Shown here in pieces: positions 11,742-21,769 of a stretch of 64,000 nt of DNA. The position numbers and the translations under genes were made by a program. Source of the stretch: Burkholderia sp. Leaf177 (lineage in GTDB: Bacteria > Pseudomonadota > Gammaproteobacteria > Burkholderiales > Burkholderiaceae); assembly GCF_001424345.1 (NCBI RefSeq), contig NZ_LMPF01000001.1, positions 757,990-821,989 on the forward strand, written 5' to 3'. The notes under the pieces are model-generated. The model had not been told where the DNA came from, did no database searches, and worked only from the letters and a program-made list of their open reading frames with translations. Positions within the stretch are counted from its first letter, which is position 1; each line of letters starts with the position of its first letter.

Positions 11742-12524
11742 ATGACCTATACCAGCTCTACCGTTCGCGTGCCCGATGTCGCGGCAGTCCCGCGTCATAT
11801 CGCGATCATCATGGACGGCAATGGCCGTTGGGCCACGCAGCGGCGCCTGCCGCGCGTAGCGGGCCACACACGCGGCGTCGATGCCGTGCGGGCGACGGTC
11901 GAAAGCTGCGCGCGCCAGGGCGTCCAGTTCGTGACGTTGTTTGCTTTCAGTTCCGAAAACTGGCGGCGTCCGAACGACGAAGTCTCGTTTCTCATGCGCC
12001 TGTTCGTGACGGCGCTCGAGCGTGAGGTGGGCAAGCTCCACGCAAACGGCATCCGTTTGCGCGTGGTGGGCGACACCGCCATGTTCGATGACCGCATTCG
12101 CGCGCTGATCCAGCGTGCCGAAACCAAGACGGCGCGCAATACGCGCCTCACGCTGACCATCGCGGCGAACTATGGCGGGCGCTGGGACATCATGCAGGCC
12201 GCCAAAAAACTGGCCGAGCAGTCCTTGGAAGAAGGGCGTGTGGTTCCCGTCGACGAAGCGTCGTTCGAGCAGCATCTGGCCATGGCCTATGCGCCCGAAC
12301 CGGATCTTTTCATCCGCACTGGCGGGGAACAGCGCATCAGCAATTTCCTGCTGTGGCAGCTCGCCTACACCGAGTTCTATTTCACCGATACCTACTGGCC
12401 CGACTTCGACGCCGAGGCGCTTGCGCGCGCGATCGAATCGTATGGCGAGCGGGAACGCCGTTTCGGGCGCACGAGCGCGCAGCTCGAACCGCAATCGCAG
12501 AAGGCCGATACCCTTTCATGCTAA
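11742..12524 (+). CDS. uppS: Undecaprenyl diphosphate synthase (cis-prenyltransferase)
   Basis: Condenses isopentenyl diphosphate units onto farnesyl diphosphate to make the C55 carrier lipid used for peptidoglycan and O-antigen. The 260-residue protein has the catalytic motif [33 protein letters not shown] and the C-terminal [20 protein letters not shown], all hallmarks of the family. It overlaps the start of cdsA by 7 bases, indicating translational coupling of isoprenoid-carrier and phospholipid synthesis genes. Confidence 0.97.
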   Translation: MTYTSSTVRVPDVAAVPRHIAIIMDGNGRWATQRRLPRVAGHTRGVDAVRATVESCARQGVQFVTLFAFSSENWRRPNDEVSFLMRLFVTALEREVGKLHANGIRLRVVGDTAMFDDRIRALIQRAETKTARNTRLTLTIAANYGGRWDIMQAAKKLAEQSLEEGRVVPVDEASFEQHLAMAYAPEPDLFIRTGGEQRISNFLLWQLAYTEFYFTDTYWPDFDAEALARAIESYGERERRFGRTSAQLEPQSQKADTLSC

Positions 12525-13342
12525 AGACCCGTGTCATCACGGCAATCGTCTTGCTGGCAGTGCTCCTGCCAATCACTTTCTTCGCGCCGGTGGGCGCTTT
12601 TGCTGCGCTGATTGCGGTCGTCGTCATTTTCGCGGCGTGGGAATGGGCGCGGCTCCTGAAGCTCGGCGGTGGATCACCGGTGGTGTATGCGGTGATCGCG
12701 GGCGTGGCTCTGGTCGCCAGCACGCGGCTCGGGCTCGGTTACAAACCCCTGTATCAGATGGCCGCGATTTTCTGGGTGCTGGCTGGGCCGTTTGCGCTTG
12801 CCCGCAAGCCCCTACTGGCCGAAGGCGCCTGGCGCGTGTTTCTGCTGTTCGCCGGGATCGTTACGTTCGTGGCCTGCTGGCACGCATTGGTCGCGGCTCG
12901 CACGGTAGGCGTAGCATTCGTGCTATCGCTTCTCCTAGTCGTATGGCTGGCCGACATTGGCGCATACTTCGCCGGAAAAGCGTTTGGCCGTCACAAGCTC
13001 GCGCCGTCCATCAGTCCGGGCAAAACGCGCGAAGGGGCGGCCGGTGGCTGGCTGGCGGTCATGATTGTCGGCTCGGTTGCCGCTGCGACGATGGTTTTCG
13101 CGCCAACCCTTTATACGGCGCTCGTGGAGCATCTCGGCTGGCCCGGGGCGTTGCTCTCGTTGACCGTGCTGACGGCGTTCAGCGTTATCGGCGATCTGTT
13201 CGAGTCGCTGCTCAAGCGCCAGGCCGGGGTCAAGGATTCGAGCGGATTGCTGCCGGGACACGGCGGCGTGCTCGACCGGATCGACGCTTTGTTGCCCGTA
13301 TTGCCGATCGCGTTGCTGTTGCTCGGATCGTTCGGCGCATAA
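12518..13342 (+). CDS. cdsA: Phosphatidate cytidylyltransferase
   Basis: Integral membrane enzyme that makes CDP-diacylglycerol from phosphatidic acid and CTP, the entry point to all phospholipids. The 274-residue protein begins [18 protein letters not shown] and has multiple hydrophobic segments. The family signature near the C-terminus is intact: [18 protein letters not shown], then [17 protein letters not shown]. The ATG at 12518 lies inside the last codons of uppS; reading further upstream would only translate uppS out of frame. Confidence 0.96.
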   Translation: MLKTRVITAIVLLAVLLPITFFAPVGAFAALIAVVVIFAAWEWARLLKLGGGSPVVYAVIAGVALVASTRLGLGYKPLYQMAAIFWVLAGPFALARKPLLAEGAWRVFLLFAGIVTFVACWHALVAARTVGVAFVLSLLLVVWLADIGAYFAGKAFGRHKLAPSISPGKTREGAAGGWLAVMIVGSVAAATMVFAPTLYTALVEHLGWPGALLSLTVLTAFSVIGDLFESLLKRQAGVKDSSGLLPGHGGVLDRIDALLPVLPIALLLLGSFGA

Positions 13343-13426
13343 GCGGCTAAAAAGCGCAGCCAGATGCGCCAAATCGAAGCTAAATTGGCGGCCGGTGATT
13401 CCGGCCAGCCCGCTAAAGAAGGATTT

Positions 13427-14632
13427 ATGCAAAAACGTCTGACTCTGCTCGGCTCGACGGGCTCGATCGGCGAGAGCACGCTCGATGTCGTGGCGCGGCA
13501 TCCCGACCGGTTCAAGGTCTACGCGCTGAGCGCGCATCGCAACGGCGACAAACTCGTCGATCAATGCCTGCAGTTCCAGCCGGAAGTGGCGGTCGTAGGT
13601 GACGCCGATACGGCGGCGAAAGTCTCCGCTGCACTGCGCGACAAGGGCTGCAAGACCGAGGTGAGCTACGGGCCGCAGGCGCTCGTGGATATATCGGCGA
13701 GTGCGAGTTGTGACACGGTCGTTGCCGCGATTGTCGGCGCTGCGGGTTTGAATCCCACGCTGGCTGCCGCCCGCGCCGGCAAGCGCATCCTGCTCGCGAA
13801 CAAGGAAGCGCTGGTCATGTCGGGCCAGATTTTTATCGATGCCGTGCGCGATAACGGCGCAACTCTGCTGCCGGTCGATAGCGAGCACAACGCCGTGTTC
13901 CAGTGTTTGCCGCGGGAAGTCGCGCTGCACGGCGGGGTATCGAAGATCATTCTGACTGCATCGGGCGGCCCGTTTCGCACGCGCGATCCGTCGTCGCTCA
14001 AACACGTCACGCCCGACGAAGCCTGCAAGCATCCGAACTGGGCAATGGGCCGCAAGATTTCCGTCGACTCCGCCACGATGATGAACAAAGGCCTCGAAGT
14101 GATCGAGGCGCACTGGCTGTTCAACGTGCCGGGATCGCGCATCGAAGTGCTGATTCATCCGCAAAGCGTGATTCATTCGCTCGTTTCCTATGTGGATGGT
14201 TCCGTGCTCGCGCAGCTCGGCAATCCCGACATGCGCACGCCGATCGCAAACGCGCTGGCGTTTCCGGATCGTGTCGACTCTGGCGTCGCTCAGCTTGATC
14301 TCGCACAAATCGCCACGCTTACGTTCGAGAAGCCCGACCTCAAGCGTTTCCCGTGTCTCGCGCTCGCGCTCAAGGCGCTGGAAGCCGGCGGCACGGCGAG
14401 CGCCGCGCTGAACGCGGCCAACGAAGTGGCGGTGGAGGCCTTCCTGGAACGCCGTATCGGCTTCATGGCGATTGGCGAAGTGGTCGAGCGTGTGTTGAAT
14501 GCAATGCCGAACGGCAACGCATCGACGCTCGATGAAGTGCTCGCAGCCGACGCCGAAGCGCGCCGTCTCGCGGGCGAGTTCTCGGCCTTGTTGACCATGG
14601 ACGCGCCGCAAGCCGAACGCGTCCTGCATTGA
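13427..14632 (+). CDS. dxr: 1-deoxy-D-xylulose 5-phosphate reductoisomerase
   Basis: Second enzyme of the MEP isoprenoid pathway, converting DXP to MEP with NADPH. The 401-residue protein has the N-terminal nucleotide-binding motif [16 protein letters not shown], the metal/substrate motifs [12 protein letters not shown] and TASGGPFRT, and the downstream [18 protein letters not shown]. The ATG at 13427 is preceded by AGAAGGA at good spacing. The gene supplies precursors for the product of uppS in the same cluster. Confidence 0.97.
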   Translation: MQKRLTLLGSTGSIGESTLDVVARHPDRFKVYALSAHRNGDKLVDQCLQFQPEVAVVGDADTAAKVSAALRDKGCKTEVSYGPQALVDISASASCDTVVAAIVGAAGLNPTLAAARAGKRILLANKEALVMSGQIFIDAVRDNGATLLPVDSEHNAVFQCLPREVALHGGVSKIILTASGGPFRTRDPSSLKHVTPDEACKHPNWAMGRKISVDSATMMNKGLEVIEAHWLFNVPGSRIEVLIHPQSVIHSLVSYVDGSVLAQLGNPDMRTPIANALAFPDRVDSGVAQLDLAQIATLTFEKPDLKRFPCLALALKALEAGGTASAALNAANEVAVEAFLERRIGFMAIGEVVERVLNAMPNGNASTLDEVLAADAEARRLAGEFSALLTMDAPQAERVLH

Positions 14633-14639
14633 GACGCAC

Positions 14640-16025
14640 ATGAACTTCCTGACTGAAATCGTTGCGTTTGTCGTGGCTATCGGCGTGCTGGTCGTCGTCC
14701 ACGAATTTGGCCATTTCAGCGTCGCGCGGTTGTGCGGCGTGAAGGTCCTGCGATTTTCGGTCGGCTTTGGCAAGCCGCTCGTGAAGTGGGTCAGCAAGAC
14801 TACCGGCACGGAATGGACCATCTCGGCGCTGCCGCTTGGCGGCTACGTGAAGATGCTCGACGAACGGGAGTCGGAAGCAACTATTCCCGAAGCTGATTTG
14901 CCGCACGCGTTCAACCGTCAGTCCGTGTTCAAGCGCATCGCGATCGTCGCGGCGGGACCGGTTTTCAACTTCATTCTCGCCATCCTGCTGTTCGCCGGCG
15001 TGTTCGCCGCGGGCGTTTCGGAACCGGCGGCAATACTCGCAACGCCGGCCGCCGGCACGGTCGCCGCAAAGGCGGGTTTCGAAGGCGGCGAGACGGTTGT
15101 TTCAATGCGCGACATGACGCCCGGCGGCGGCGCAACCGGCGACACGCTGCCAATCCGCTCATGGTCCGACCTGCGCTGGAAGCTGCTCGATGCATCGTTC
15201 GACCAGCGCCGCGTCGTGCTCGCGGCCAAGACGAGCGAAGGCACGTTCGACTTCCCCGTGACGGTCGGCAAGGTCGATGACCAGGACATCGATCAGGACT
15301 TCATGGACAAGCTCGGCTTCGAGCCGGGCGGCGGCACGTTGTCGGTGGCGGGCGTGGAAGCGGGCAGCGCGGCGGCGAAGGCGGGTCTTCAGGCAGGCGA
15401 CGTATTGCGCGCGATCGATGGCAAGAAGATCGATAACGCCATGGGTTTCATCGATTATGTTCAGCATCGTCCTGGCACGCCGGTTTCGTTGACGGTCGAG
15501 CGCAACGGCACGCAGCGCGCGGTTCAGATCGTGCCGGAACTCAAGGCCGATGCCGCTACGAACCGCAACGTCGGCCGCATTGGTGCTTCACTGGCCACGC
15601 GCATTCCTTCGGTCGATGTACGCTACGGTCCCATCGAAAGCCTGCAGCTCGGCGCGAAACGGACCTGGGACATCAGCATCTATTCGCTGCGCATGTTTGG
15701 CCGGATGATCACGGGCGAAGCTTCGCTCAAGAATCTTTCGGGGCCCGTGACAATCGCGGACTATGCGGGCAAAAGCGCGCGGCTCGGCGTGTCAGCGTTT
15801 CTGTCTTTCCTCGCACTCGTGAGTATTAGCCTCGGAGTGTTGAACTTGTTACCGATTCCGGTTCTTGACGGTGGGCATCTGTTATATTATTTGGTTGAAG
15901 CCGCAACAGGCAAAGCCGTGTCAGATCGCTGGCAGATGGTTTTGCAGCGAGCGGGTCTTGTTTGCATCGTCGCCTTGTCGGCAATTGCGCTCTTTAACGA
16001 CCTTGCTCGGCTGATTCGCTTTTGA
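14640..16025 (+). CDS. rseP: RIP zinc metalloprotease RseP (site-2 protease)
   Basis: Inner-membrane protease that completes cleavage of the anti-sigma factor RseA and clears signal-peptide remnants. The 461-residue protein carries the zinc motif HEFGH at residues 21-25 in the first membrane segment, two periplasmic PDZ regions (including LSVAGVEAGSAAAKAGLQAGD), and the third zinc ligand motif LLPIPVLDGGHL near the C-terminus. It starts 7 bases after the dxr stop and directly precedes bamA, a conserved pairing of envelope-stress and outer-membrane assembly genes. Confidence 0.96.
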   Translation: MNFLTEIVAFVVAIGVLVVVHEFGHFSVARLCGVKVLRFSVGFGKPLVKWVSKTTGTEWTISALPLGGYVKMLDERESEATIPEADLPHAFNRQSVFKRIAIVAAGPVFNFILAILLFAGVFAAGVSEPAAILATPAAGTVAAKAGFEGGETVVSMRDMTPGGGATGDTLPIRSWSDLRWKLLDASFDQRRVVLAAKTSEGTFDFPVTVGKVDDQDIDQDFMDKLGFEPGGGTLSVAGVEAGSAAAKAGLQAGDVLRAIDGKKIDNAMGFIDYVQHRPGTPVSLTVERNGTQRAVQIVPELKADAATNRNVGRIGASLATRIPSVDVRYGPIESLQLGAKRTWDISIYSLRMFGRMITGEASLKNLSGPVTIADYAGKSARLGVSAFLSFLALVSISLGVLNLLPIPVLDGGHLLYYLVEAATGKAVSDRWQMVLQRAGLVCIVALSAIALFNDLARLIRF

Positions 16026-16123
16026 TCCGGTTTCCGATTCACATTGATCCTTTTCATCTTGTCCGGCGGCGCTTGAACGAACGCGGTCCGGCTCGATGCA
16101 GCTATACACACTGGGGAAGCACG

Positions 16124-18436
16124 TTGTTCAAACCTCATCGCTTTGTTCCTAAGTCGGCTGTGGCCGCAGCATTGGCCGCTACCGGCATGGCGGCGCACGC
16201 GACAACGCCGTTTGTCGTGCAGGACATCCGGATTGACGGCCTTCAGCGCATCGAACCCGGCTCGGTTTTCGCCTACTTGCCCATCAAGCAGGGCGACACG
16301 TTCACCGACGACAAGGCCTCTGAAGCCATTCGCGCGCTTTATGCAACGGGCTTCTTCAACGACGTCCAGATCGCCACACAGGGCAACGTGGTGGTCGTGC
16401 AAGTGCAAGAACGTCCGGCTATTTCGCAGATCGATTTCTCCGGCATTCACGAGTTCGAAAAAGACAACCTGATCAAGGCGCTGCGCTCGGTTGGTCTGTC
16501 GCAGGGCCGCTCGTATGACAAGGCGCTTGTCGACAAAGCCGAACAGGAACTCAAGCGCCAGTACCTGACGCGCGGTTTCTATGCAGCGGAAGTCACGACC
16601 ACGGTCACGCCGGTCGATCGCAACCGCGTGCAAATTTTGTTTTCGGTGGCTGAAGGTCCGAGCGCGAAGATCCGCCAGATCAACTTTATCGGCAACAAGG
16701 CCATCAGCACGAGCACGCTGCGTGACGAGATGCAGCTTTCCACGCCGAACTGGTTCTCGTGGTACACGAAGAACGACTTGTACGCGAAGGAAAAGCTCAC
16801 GGGCGACCTCGAAAACGTGCGCTCGTATTACCTGAACCGTGGTTATCTCGAGTTCAACATCGACTCCACGCAGGTGTCCATCTCGCCGGACAAGAAGGAC
16901 ATGTACCTCACGGTTTCGCTGCACGAAGGCGAGCCGTACAAGATCAGCGCCATCCAGCTTTCGGGCAATCTGCTCGACCGTCAGGCCGAGCTGAACAAGC
17001 TCATCAAGATCAAGGCAGGCGACCGGTTCTCGGCTGAAAAGCTGCAGGCGACCACGAAGGCAATCGTCGACAAGCTTGGCGAGTATGGTTATGCGTTCGC
17101 CCAGGTCAACGCCCAGCCGCAGATCAATCAAGCGAACCACACCGTCGACCTGACGCTCAACGTCGACCCGAGCCGCCGCGTTTATGTGCGCCGCGTGAAC
17201 ATCGTCGGCAACACGCGTACGCGTGACGAAGTCGTGCGTCGCGAAATGCGTCAGCTGGAAAGCTCGTGGTTCGATTCGAGCCGCCTCGCGCTCTCGAAGG
17301 ATCGTGTGAATCGTCTCGGTTACTTTACCGATGTGGACGTGACGACCATCCCGGTCGAAGGCACGAACGACCAGGTTGATGTGGACGTGAAGGTTGCTGA
17401 AAAGCCGACCGGCGCAATTACGCTCGGCGCGGGGTTTTCATCGACGGACAAGGTGGTGCTTTCGGCCGGCGTGTCGCAAGACAACGTGTTCGGTTCGGGA
17501 ACCAGCCTTTCGGTCAACATCAATACGGCCAAGACGTATCGGACGTTGACGGTGACCCAGGTCGATCCGTATTTCACTATCGACGGTATCAAGCGCATTA
17601 CCGACTTGTACTACCGCACGTATCAGCCGCTCTATTACTCCACGGATTCGAGCTTCAAGATCGTGACGGTGGGTGGCGACCTGAAATTCGGCATTCCGTT
17701 TTCGGAGCAGGACACGGTCTACTTCGGCGCGGGCCTCGAGCAGAACACGCTGGACGTGGATGCATCGACGCCGCAAAGCTACAAGGACTACGTCAACGAG
17801 TTTGGTCGCGTGGTGAACAACGTGCCGGTGACGGTGGGTTGGTCGCGTGACAATCGCGACAGCGCGCTGGTCCCGAGTCGCGGTTACTACACGCAAACGA
17901 ACGCTGAATACGGCACGCCTGCGGGTAACACCACCTACGTCAAGGTGGACGCACAAGCACAGTATTACTATTCGTTCGCTCGCGGCTTCGTGCTGGGCCT
18001 GAACCTGCAAGGCGGTTACGGTAAAGGCCTGAAGGGCCAGACCTACCCGATTTTCAAGAACTACTATGCGGGTGGTATCGGCTCGGTCCGGGGTTATGAA
18101 CCAAGCTCGCTCGGTCCGCGCGACACGACCACGGGCGACCCGATCGGCGGTTCGCGCATGGCAGTGGGTAACATCGAGTTGACATTCCCGTTGCCGGGCA
18201 CCGGTTATGACCGCACGCTGCGCGTATTCACGTTCCTTGACGGTGGTAACGTCTGGGGCGATCCGGGTCAGGGCGGTACGACCACTGGCGCGAACGGCCT
18301 GCGTTACGGTTATGGTGTGGGTCTCGCGTGGATCTCGCCTATCGGCCCGCTCAAGCTGAGCCTGGGTTTCCCGCTGCAGAAACATGAAGGCGACCAGTAT
18401 CAGAAGTTCCAGTTCCAGATTGGTACGGCGTTCTAA
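16124..18436 (+). CDS. bamA: Outer membrane protein assembly factor BamA
   Basis: Core of the BAM complex that folds beta-barrel proteins into the outer membrane. Five POTRA repeats (beginning FVVQDIRIDGLQRIEPGSVFA) are followed by a C-terminal barrel ending in KFQFQIGTAF with the terminal aromatic residue. I place the start at TTG 16124 (LFKPHRFVPK) because GGGGAAG lies just upstream and it gives a normal signal peptide (positively charged start, Ala-rich core, cleavage near AHA-TT). A longer frame from 16022 would put 34 atypical residues before the signal peptide. The resulting 770 residues match the family length. Confidence 0.95.
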   Translation: MFKPHRFVPKSAVAAALAATGMAAHATTPFVVQDIRIDGLQRIEPGSVFAYLPIKQGDTFTDDKASEAIRALYATGFFNDVQIATQGNVVVVQVQERPAISQIDFSGIHEFEKDNLIKALRSVGLSQGRSYDKALVDKAEQELKRQYLTRGFYAAEVTTTVTPVDRNRVQILFSVAEGPSAKIRQINFIGNKAISTSTLRDEMQLSTPNWFSWYTKNDLYAKEKLTGDLENVRSYYLNRGYLEFNIDSTQVSISPDKKDMYLTVSLHEGEPYKISAIQLSGNLLDRQAELNKLIKIKAGDRFSAEKLQATTKAIVDKLGEYGYAFAQVNAQPQINQANHTVDLTLNVDPSRRVYVRRVNIVGNTRTRDEVVRREMRQLESSWFDSSRLALSKDRVNRLGYFTDVDVTTIPVEGTNDQVDVDVKVAEKPTGAITLGAGFSSTDKVVLSAGVSQDNVFGSGTSLSVNINTAKTYRTLTVTQVDPYFTIDGIKRITDLYYRTYQPLYYSTDSSFKIVTVGGDLKFGIPFSEQDTVYFGAGLEQNTLDVDASTPQSYKDYVNEFGRVVNNVPVTVGWSRDNRDSALVPSRGYYTQTNAEYGTPAGNTTYVKVDAQAQYYYSFARGFVLGLNLQGGYGKGLKGQTYPIFKNYYAGGIGSVRGYEPSSLGPRDTTTGDPIGGSRMAVGNIELTFPLPGTGYDRTLRVFTFLDGGNVWGDPGQGGTTTGANGLRYGYGVGLAWISPIGPLKLSLGFPLQKHEGDQYQKFQFQIGTAF

Positions 18437-18510
18437 GACTGGTTTGAATAGCTTTGACGGCTCGGTTTGCGCGTTGGCAAGAATCGGGTCGGGACGAAAC
18501 AAGTTGCGCA

Positions 18511-18552
18511 GCAACGTAAATCGAGCAACGTAAATCAAGCGACGTAAATAAG
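18511..18552 (+). repeat. Three tandem 14-bp repeats upstream of skp
   Basis: Units GCAACGTAAATCGA, GCAACGTAAATCAA and GCGACGTAAATAAG follow each other without gaps, and a partial fourth (TAACGTGA) runs into the skp ribosome binding site. They lie in the short bamA-skp gap. Function unknown. Confidence 0.75.
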
Positions 18553-18568
18553 TAACGTGAGGAAGACT

Positions 18569-19129
18569 TTGCGAACCGGTAAGCTTTCGAAACATGCGGC
18601 ATTGGCGCTGTTGATGTCGGTGACATTTGGACTGATGGGCGTGGCTACCGCAGACGCGCAAGAAGCCCGGATTGCAGCCGTCAATTCCGATCGCATCTTG
18701 CGCGAGTCGGCAGCGGCCAAGGCGGCGCAATCGAAGCTCGAGCAGGAGTTTTCGAAGCGCGACAAGGCGTTGCAGGACATGGCGGCGCGGCTGAAGACCA
18801 TGTCGGATGCCATGGACAAGAACGGCGCGGGGATGGCGCCCGCAGACCGAGCCGCGAAACAGCGCGATCTGTCGCAGCTCGACCAGGACTTCCAGCGCAA
18901 GCAGCGCGAGTTCCGCGAAGACCTGAACCAGCGACGCAATGAAGAACTCGCGGGTGTTTTGGATCGGGCCAACAAGGTCATCAAGCAGATCGCCGAGCAA
19001 CAGCACTACGACCTGATCGTGCAGGAAGCGGTGTATGTGAGCCCGCGTATCGATATCACCGATCAAGTGTTGAAAGCGCTCGCGGCGAACCAGTCGAGCC
19101 TTTCGGCTAATCCGGGCGCGTCGAACTAA
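18569..19129 (+). CDS. skp: Periplasmic chaperone Skp/OmpH
   Basis: Trimeric jellyfish-shaped chaperone that carries unfolded outer-membrane proteins to BamA. The protein has a signal peptide (cleavage near ADAQ-EA), the conserved opening ARIAAVNSDRILRES, and a long charged coiled-coil region (about residues 55-140). I choose TTG 18569 as start because GAGGA is spaced correctly upstream; an in-frame GTG at 18557 lacks a ribosome binding site. That gives 186 residues. Its place directly after bamA and before lpxD is the standard order. Confidence 0.93.
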   Translation: MRTGKLSKHAALALLMSVTFGLMGVATADAQEARIAAVNSDRILRESAAAKAAQSKLEQEFSKRDKALQDMAARLKTMSDAMDKNGAGMAPADRAAKQRDLSQLDQDFQRKQREFREDLNQRRNEELAGVLDRANKVIKQIAEQQHYDLIVQEAVYVSPRIDITDQVLKALAANQSSLSANPGASN

Positions 19130-19186
19130 ATATCACTTTAGTCACTGAAGTCACTGAATTTGCACTGATTTGGAGCGGTAGAGCGG

Positions 19187-20308
19187 ATGGCATCAAACAG
19201 CGCAATCACGTTAGGTGAATTGACACAGCGCTTCGGCGGAGACATAGCGGGCGATGCCGGACATCGCGTGAACGGCCTTGCGCCGCTCGATAAAGCGGGG
19301 CCCGAGCAACTCGCGTTTCTCGCGAATCAAAAGTATTTGTCGCAAGTGGAAAGCACGCGGGCAGGCGCCGTGTTGATCTCGCCGGCCGACCTGGAAAAAG
19401 TAGCGTCGCCGGACGGGCGCAACTTTATCGTCACACCAAATCCTTATGCCTATTTCGCCCGCGTGGCGCAGGTCTTCATCGACCTTGCAACGCCGCCGGT
19501 CGAACCGGGCATTCATCCCACGGCGTTTATTCATCCGGCGGCGAGAGTCGCGGCGAGCGCCGTGATCGGGCCGCACGTCAGCGTGGAAGCGGGCGCCGTG
19601 ATTGGCGAGCGCGTCAAGCTGGAGGCGGGTGTTTCGATCGGGCAAGGCGTCAAGCTAGCTGACGACGTGCATCTTTACCCGCACGTGACCGTCTATCATG
19701 GCTGCAAGCTCGGCGCGCGCGTGATCGTGCATGCGGGCGCGGTGATTGGCGCGGACGGTTTCGGCTTTGCGCCAGACTTCGTGGGCGAAGGCGATGCACG
19801 TACCGGCAGCTGGGTGAAGATTCCGCAGGTCGGCACGGTGGTTATCGCCGACGACGTCGAAATCGGCGCAAACACTACTATCGACCGTGGTGCCATGGCC
19901 GATACGATCATCGAAGAGTGCGTGAAGATCGATAACCTCGTGCAGATCGGGCACAACTGCCGGATCGGCGCTTACACGGTGATCGCGGGCTGCGCTGGTA
20001 TTGCCGGCAGCACGAACATTGGACGGCATTGCATGATCGGCGGCGCGGTGGGGATTGCCGGCCACGTCACCCTCGCGGATTACGTGATCGTCACGGCGCA
20101 GTCGGGTGTATCGAAATCCCTGCTGAAACCTGGCATGTACACGAGCGCATTCCCCGCTGTGAATCACGCGGACTGGAACAAGAGCGCGGCTATTGTACGG
20201 AATCTGGACAAGCTGCGCGAGCGCATCAAGACGCTGGAAACATCCTCGGCCGAAGCCGATATCACGAAGCGGCAAGACAATCCGGAAAGCACGTCGGACA
20301 CACACTAA
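19187..20308 (+). CDS. lpxD: UDP-3-O-(3-hydroxyacyl)glucosamine N-acyltransferase
   Basis: Third step of lipid A synthesis, adding an N-linked hydroxyacyl chain. The 373-residue protein has an N-terminal uridine-binding domain ([15 protein letters not shown], then [19 protein letters not shown] sequence) and a left-handed parallel beta-helix of hexapeptide repeats ([21 protein letters not shown] onward). The active-site histidine region is [18 protein letters not shown]-terminal helix follows ([12 protein letters not shown]). The tail after it is polar and slightly long. It is the first of the lpxD-fabZ-lpxA-lpxB group. Confidence 0.97.
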   Translation: MASNSAITLGELTQRFGGDIAGDAGHRVNGLAPLDKAGPEQLAFLANQKYLSQVESTRAGAVLISPADLEKVASPDGRNFIVTPNPYAYFARVAQVFIDLATPPVEPGIHPTAFIHPAARVAASAVIGPHVSVEAGAVIGERVKLEAGVSIGQGVKLADDVHLYPHVTVYHGCKLGARVIVHAGAVIGADGFGFAPDFVGEGDARTGSWVKIPQVGTVVIADDVEIGANTTIDRGAMADTIIEECVKIDNLVQIGHNCRIGAYTVIAGCAGIAGSTNIGRHCMIGGAVGIAGHVTLADYVIVTAQSGVSKSLLKPGMYTSAFPAVNHADWNKSAAIVRNLDKLRERIKTLETSSAEADITKRQDNPESTSDTH

Positions 20309-20407
20309 GACGGTAAAACCGCCATCCCACGCGAAGTCGCCCGAGACGAAATCCACGGCGCCTTCGCAGTCAACACCCGCGCTGTGAAGCGCGCGAGCAG
20401 AACGACT

Positions 20408-20878
20408 ATGAGCACCGAAAAAATCAATCTGGACATTCACAAGATTCTCACGCTGCTGCCGCATCGGTATCCGATCCTGCTCGTGGATCGTGTGCTCGAA
20501 CTCACGCCGCACAAAAGCATCAAAGCGCTGAAGAATGTGTCGATCAACGAGCCCTATTTTCAGGGCCATTTTCCGACACGACCAGTGATGCCCGGCGTGC
20601 TGATTCTCGAAGCGCTCGCGCAAGCCGCGGCGCTTCTGACGTTTGTCGAAGAAAAAGAGCCGCACGATCCGGAAACGACGTTGTATTACTTCGTCGGCAT
20701 CGATAAAGCGCGTTTCAAGCGCGTGGTCGAACCGGGCGATCAACTGATCCTGAACGTGAATTTCGAGCGCTATATGCGCAGCATCTGGAAGTTCAGCGCC
20801 GTGGCGGAAGTGGACGGCGTGGTTGCAGCGGAAGCCGAGCTGATGTGCACGGTGAAGAACACCGCTATTGAAAGATGA
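20408..20878 (+). CDS. fabZ: 3-hydroxyacyl-[acyl-carrier-protein] dehydratase FabZ
   Basis: Hot-dog-fold dehydratase of fatty acid elongation; it competes with LpxA for hydroxyacyl-ACP. The 156-residue protein starts [19 protein letters not shown] and has the active-site stretch [20 protein letters not shown], with the catalytic His and, in the following helix, the catalytic Glu. The ATG at 20408 is the family start; upstream in-frame residues are unconserved. Flanked by lpxD and lpxA, as usual. Confidence 0.97.
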   Translation: MSTEKINLDIHKILTLLPHRYPILLVDRVLELTPHKSIKALKNVSINEPYFQGHFPTRPVMPGVLILEALAQAAALLTFVEEKEPHDPETTLYYFVGIDKARFKRVVEPGDQLILNVNFERYMRSIWKFSAVAEVDGVVAAEAELMCTVKNTAIER

Positions 20879-20969
20879 TGCGTGCGGCGCGATCCGGCGA
20901 GTGGGTGCAACCTGTGCAACCCCGGCAATCCGCGCGGCAGACAAGCAACGGAACACCTAGCGAGGGCGC

Positions 20970-21758
20970 ATGAGCAAGATTCACCCTACCGCGATTATCG
21001 AACCGGGCGCGCAGCTCGACGAATCTGTCGAAGTGGGCCCGTACGCGATCGTCGGTCCGCACGTGCAGATCGGCGCGCGCACGACCATCGGCTCGCATAG
21101 CGTGATCGAAGGCCATACGATCCTGGGCAGCGATAACCGCATCGGCCATTACGCGTCAGTCGGCGGCCGGCCGCAGGACATGAAGTACAAGGACGAGCCC
21201 ACGCGGCTCGTGATCGGCGACCGCAACACCATCCGCGAATTCACGACCATCCATACCGGCACGGTTCAGGACACGGGCGTGACCCACATTGGCGACGATA
21301 ACTGGGTCATGGCCTACGTGCATATCGGCCACGACTGCCAGTTGGGCAGCAATATCGTCATGTCGAGCAATGCGCAGCTTGCGGGACACGTGATCATTGG
21401 CGACCACGCTATTGTTGGCGGCATGTCGGGCGTGCACCAGTTCGTGCGGATTGGCGCGCACTCCATGCTGGGCGGCGCGTCGGCGCTCGTGCAAGATATT
21501 CCTCCGTTCGTGATTGCCGCGGGCAACAAGGCCGAACCGCATGGCATCAACGTGGAAGGGCTGCGCCGTCGCGGTTTTTCGGCTGAAGCCATTTCCGCGT
21601 TGCGTTCGGCGTATCGGCTGGTCTACAAGAGCGGCGCGACGCTCGAGGAAGCCAAGTTGCAATTGCGCGAGCTCGCGTCTGCGGGCGGTGACGGCGATGC
21701 GCCGGTCACCGCGTTTGCCGATTTTATCGACGCGTCGCAACGCGGCATCATCCGTTGA
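20970..21758 (+). CDS. lpxA: UDP-N-acetylglucosamine O-acyltransferase
   Basis: First committed step of lipid A synthesis, transferring a hydroxyacyl chain to UDP-GlcNAc. The 262-residue protein begins [16 protein letters not shown] and continues through a hexapeptide-repeat beta-helix. The catalytic region [20 protein letters not shown] holds the active-site histidine, and a helical C-terminal domain ([23 protein letters not shown]) follows. Length is normal. The stop region overlaps a possible TTG start of lpxB. Confidence 0.97.
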   Translation: MSKIHPTAIIEPGAQLDESVEVGPYAIVGPHVQIGARTTIGSHSVIEGHTILGSDNRIGHYASVGGRPQDMKYKDEPTRLVIGDRNTIREFTTIHTGTVQDTGVTHIGDDNWVMAYVHIGHDCQLGSNIVMSSNAQLAGHVIIGDHAIVGGMSGVHQFVRIGAHSMLGGASALVQDIPPFVIAAGNKAEPHGINVEGLRRRGFSAEAISALRSAYRLVYKSGATLEEAKLQLRELASAGGDGDAPVTAFADFIDASQRGIIR

Positions 21759-21769
21759 CCGAGCGCCCC

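Noticed and set aside
12935..14821. A 628-codon open frame antisense to cdsA, dxr and rseP.
   Set aside because: It lies wholly opposite three certain genes; high GC and strong codon bias create such antisense frames. It is rich in His and Arg with no recognisable domain.
17438..19066. A 542-codon open frame antisense to bamA and skp.
   Set aside because: Same cause as above; the plus-strand genes are certain and the antisense product looks like composition only.
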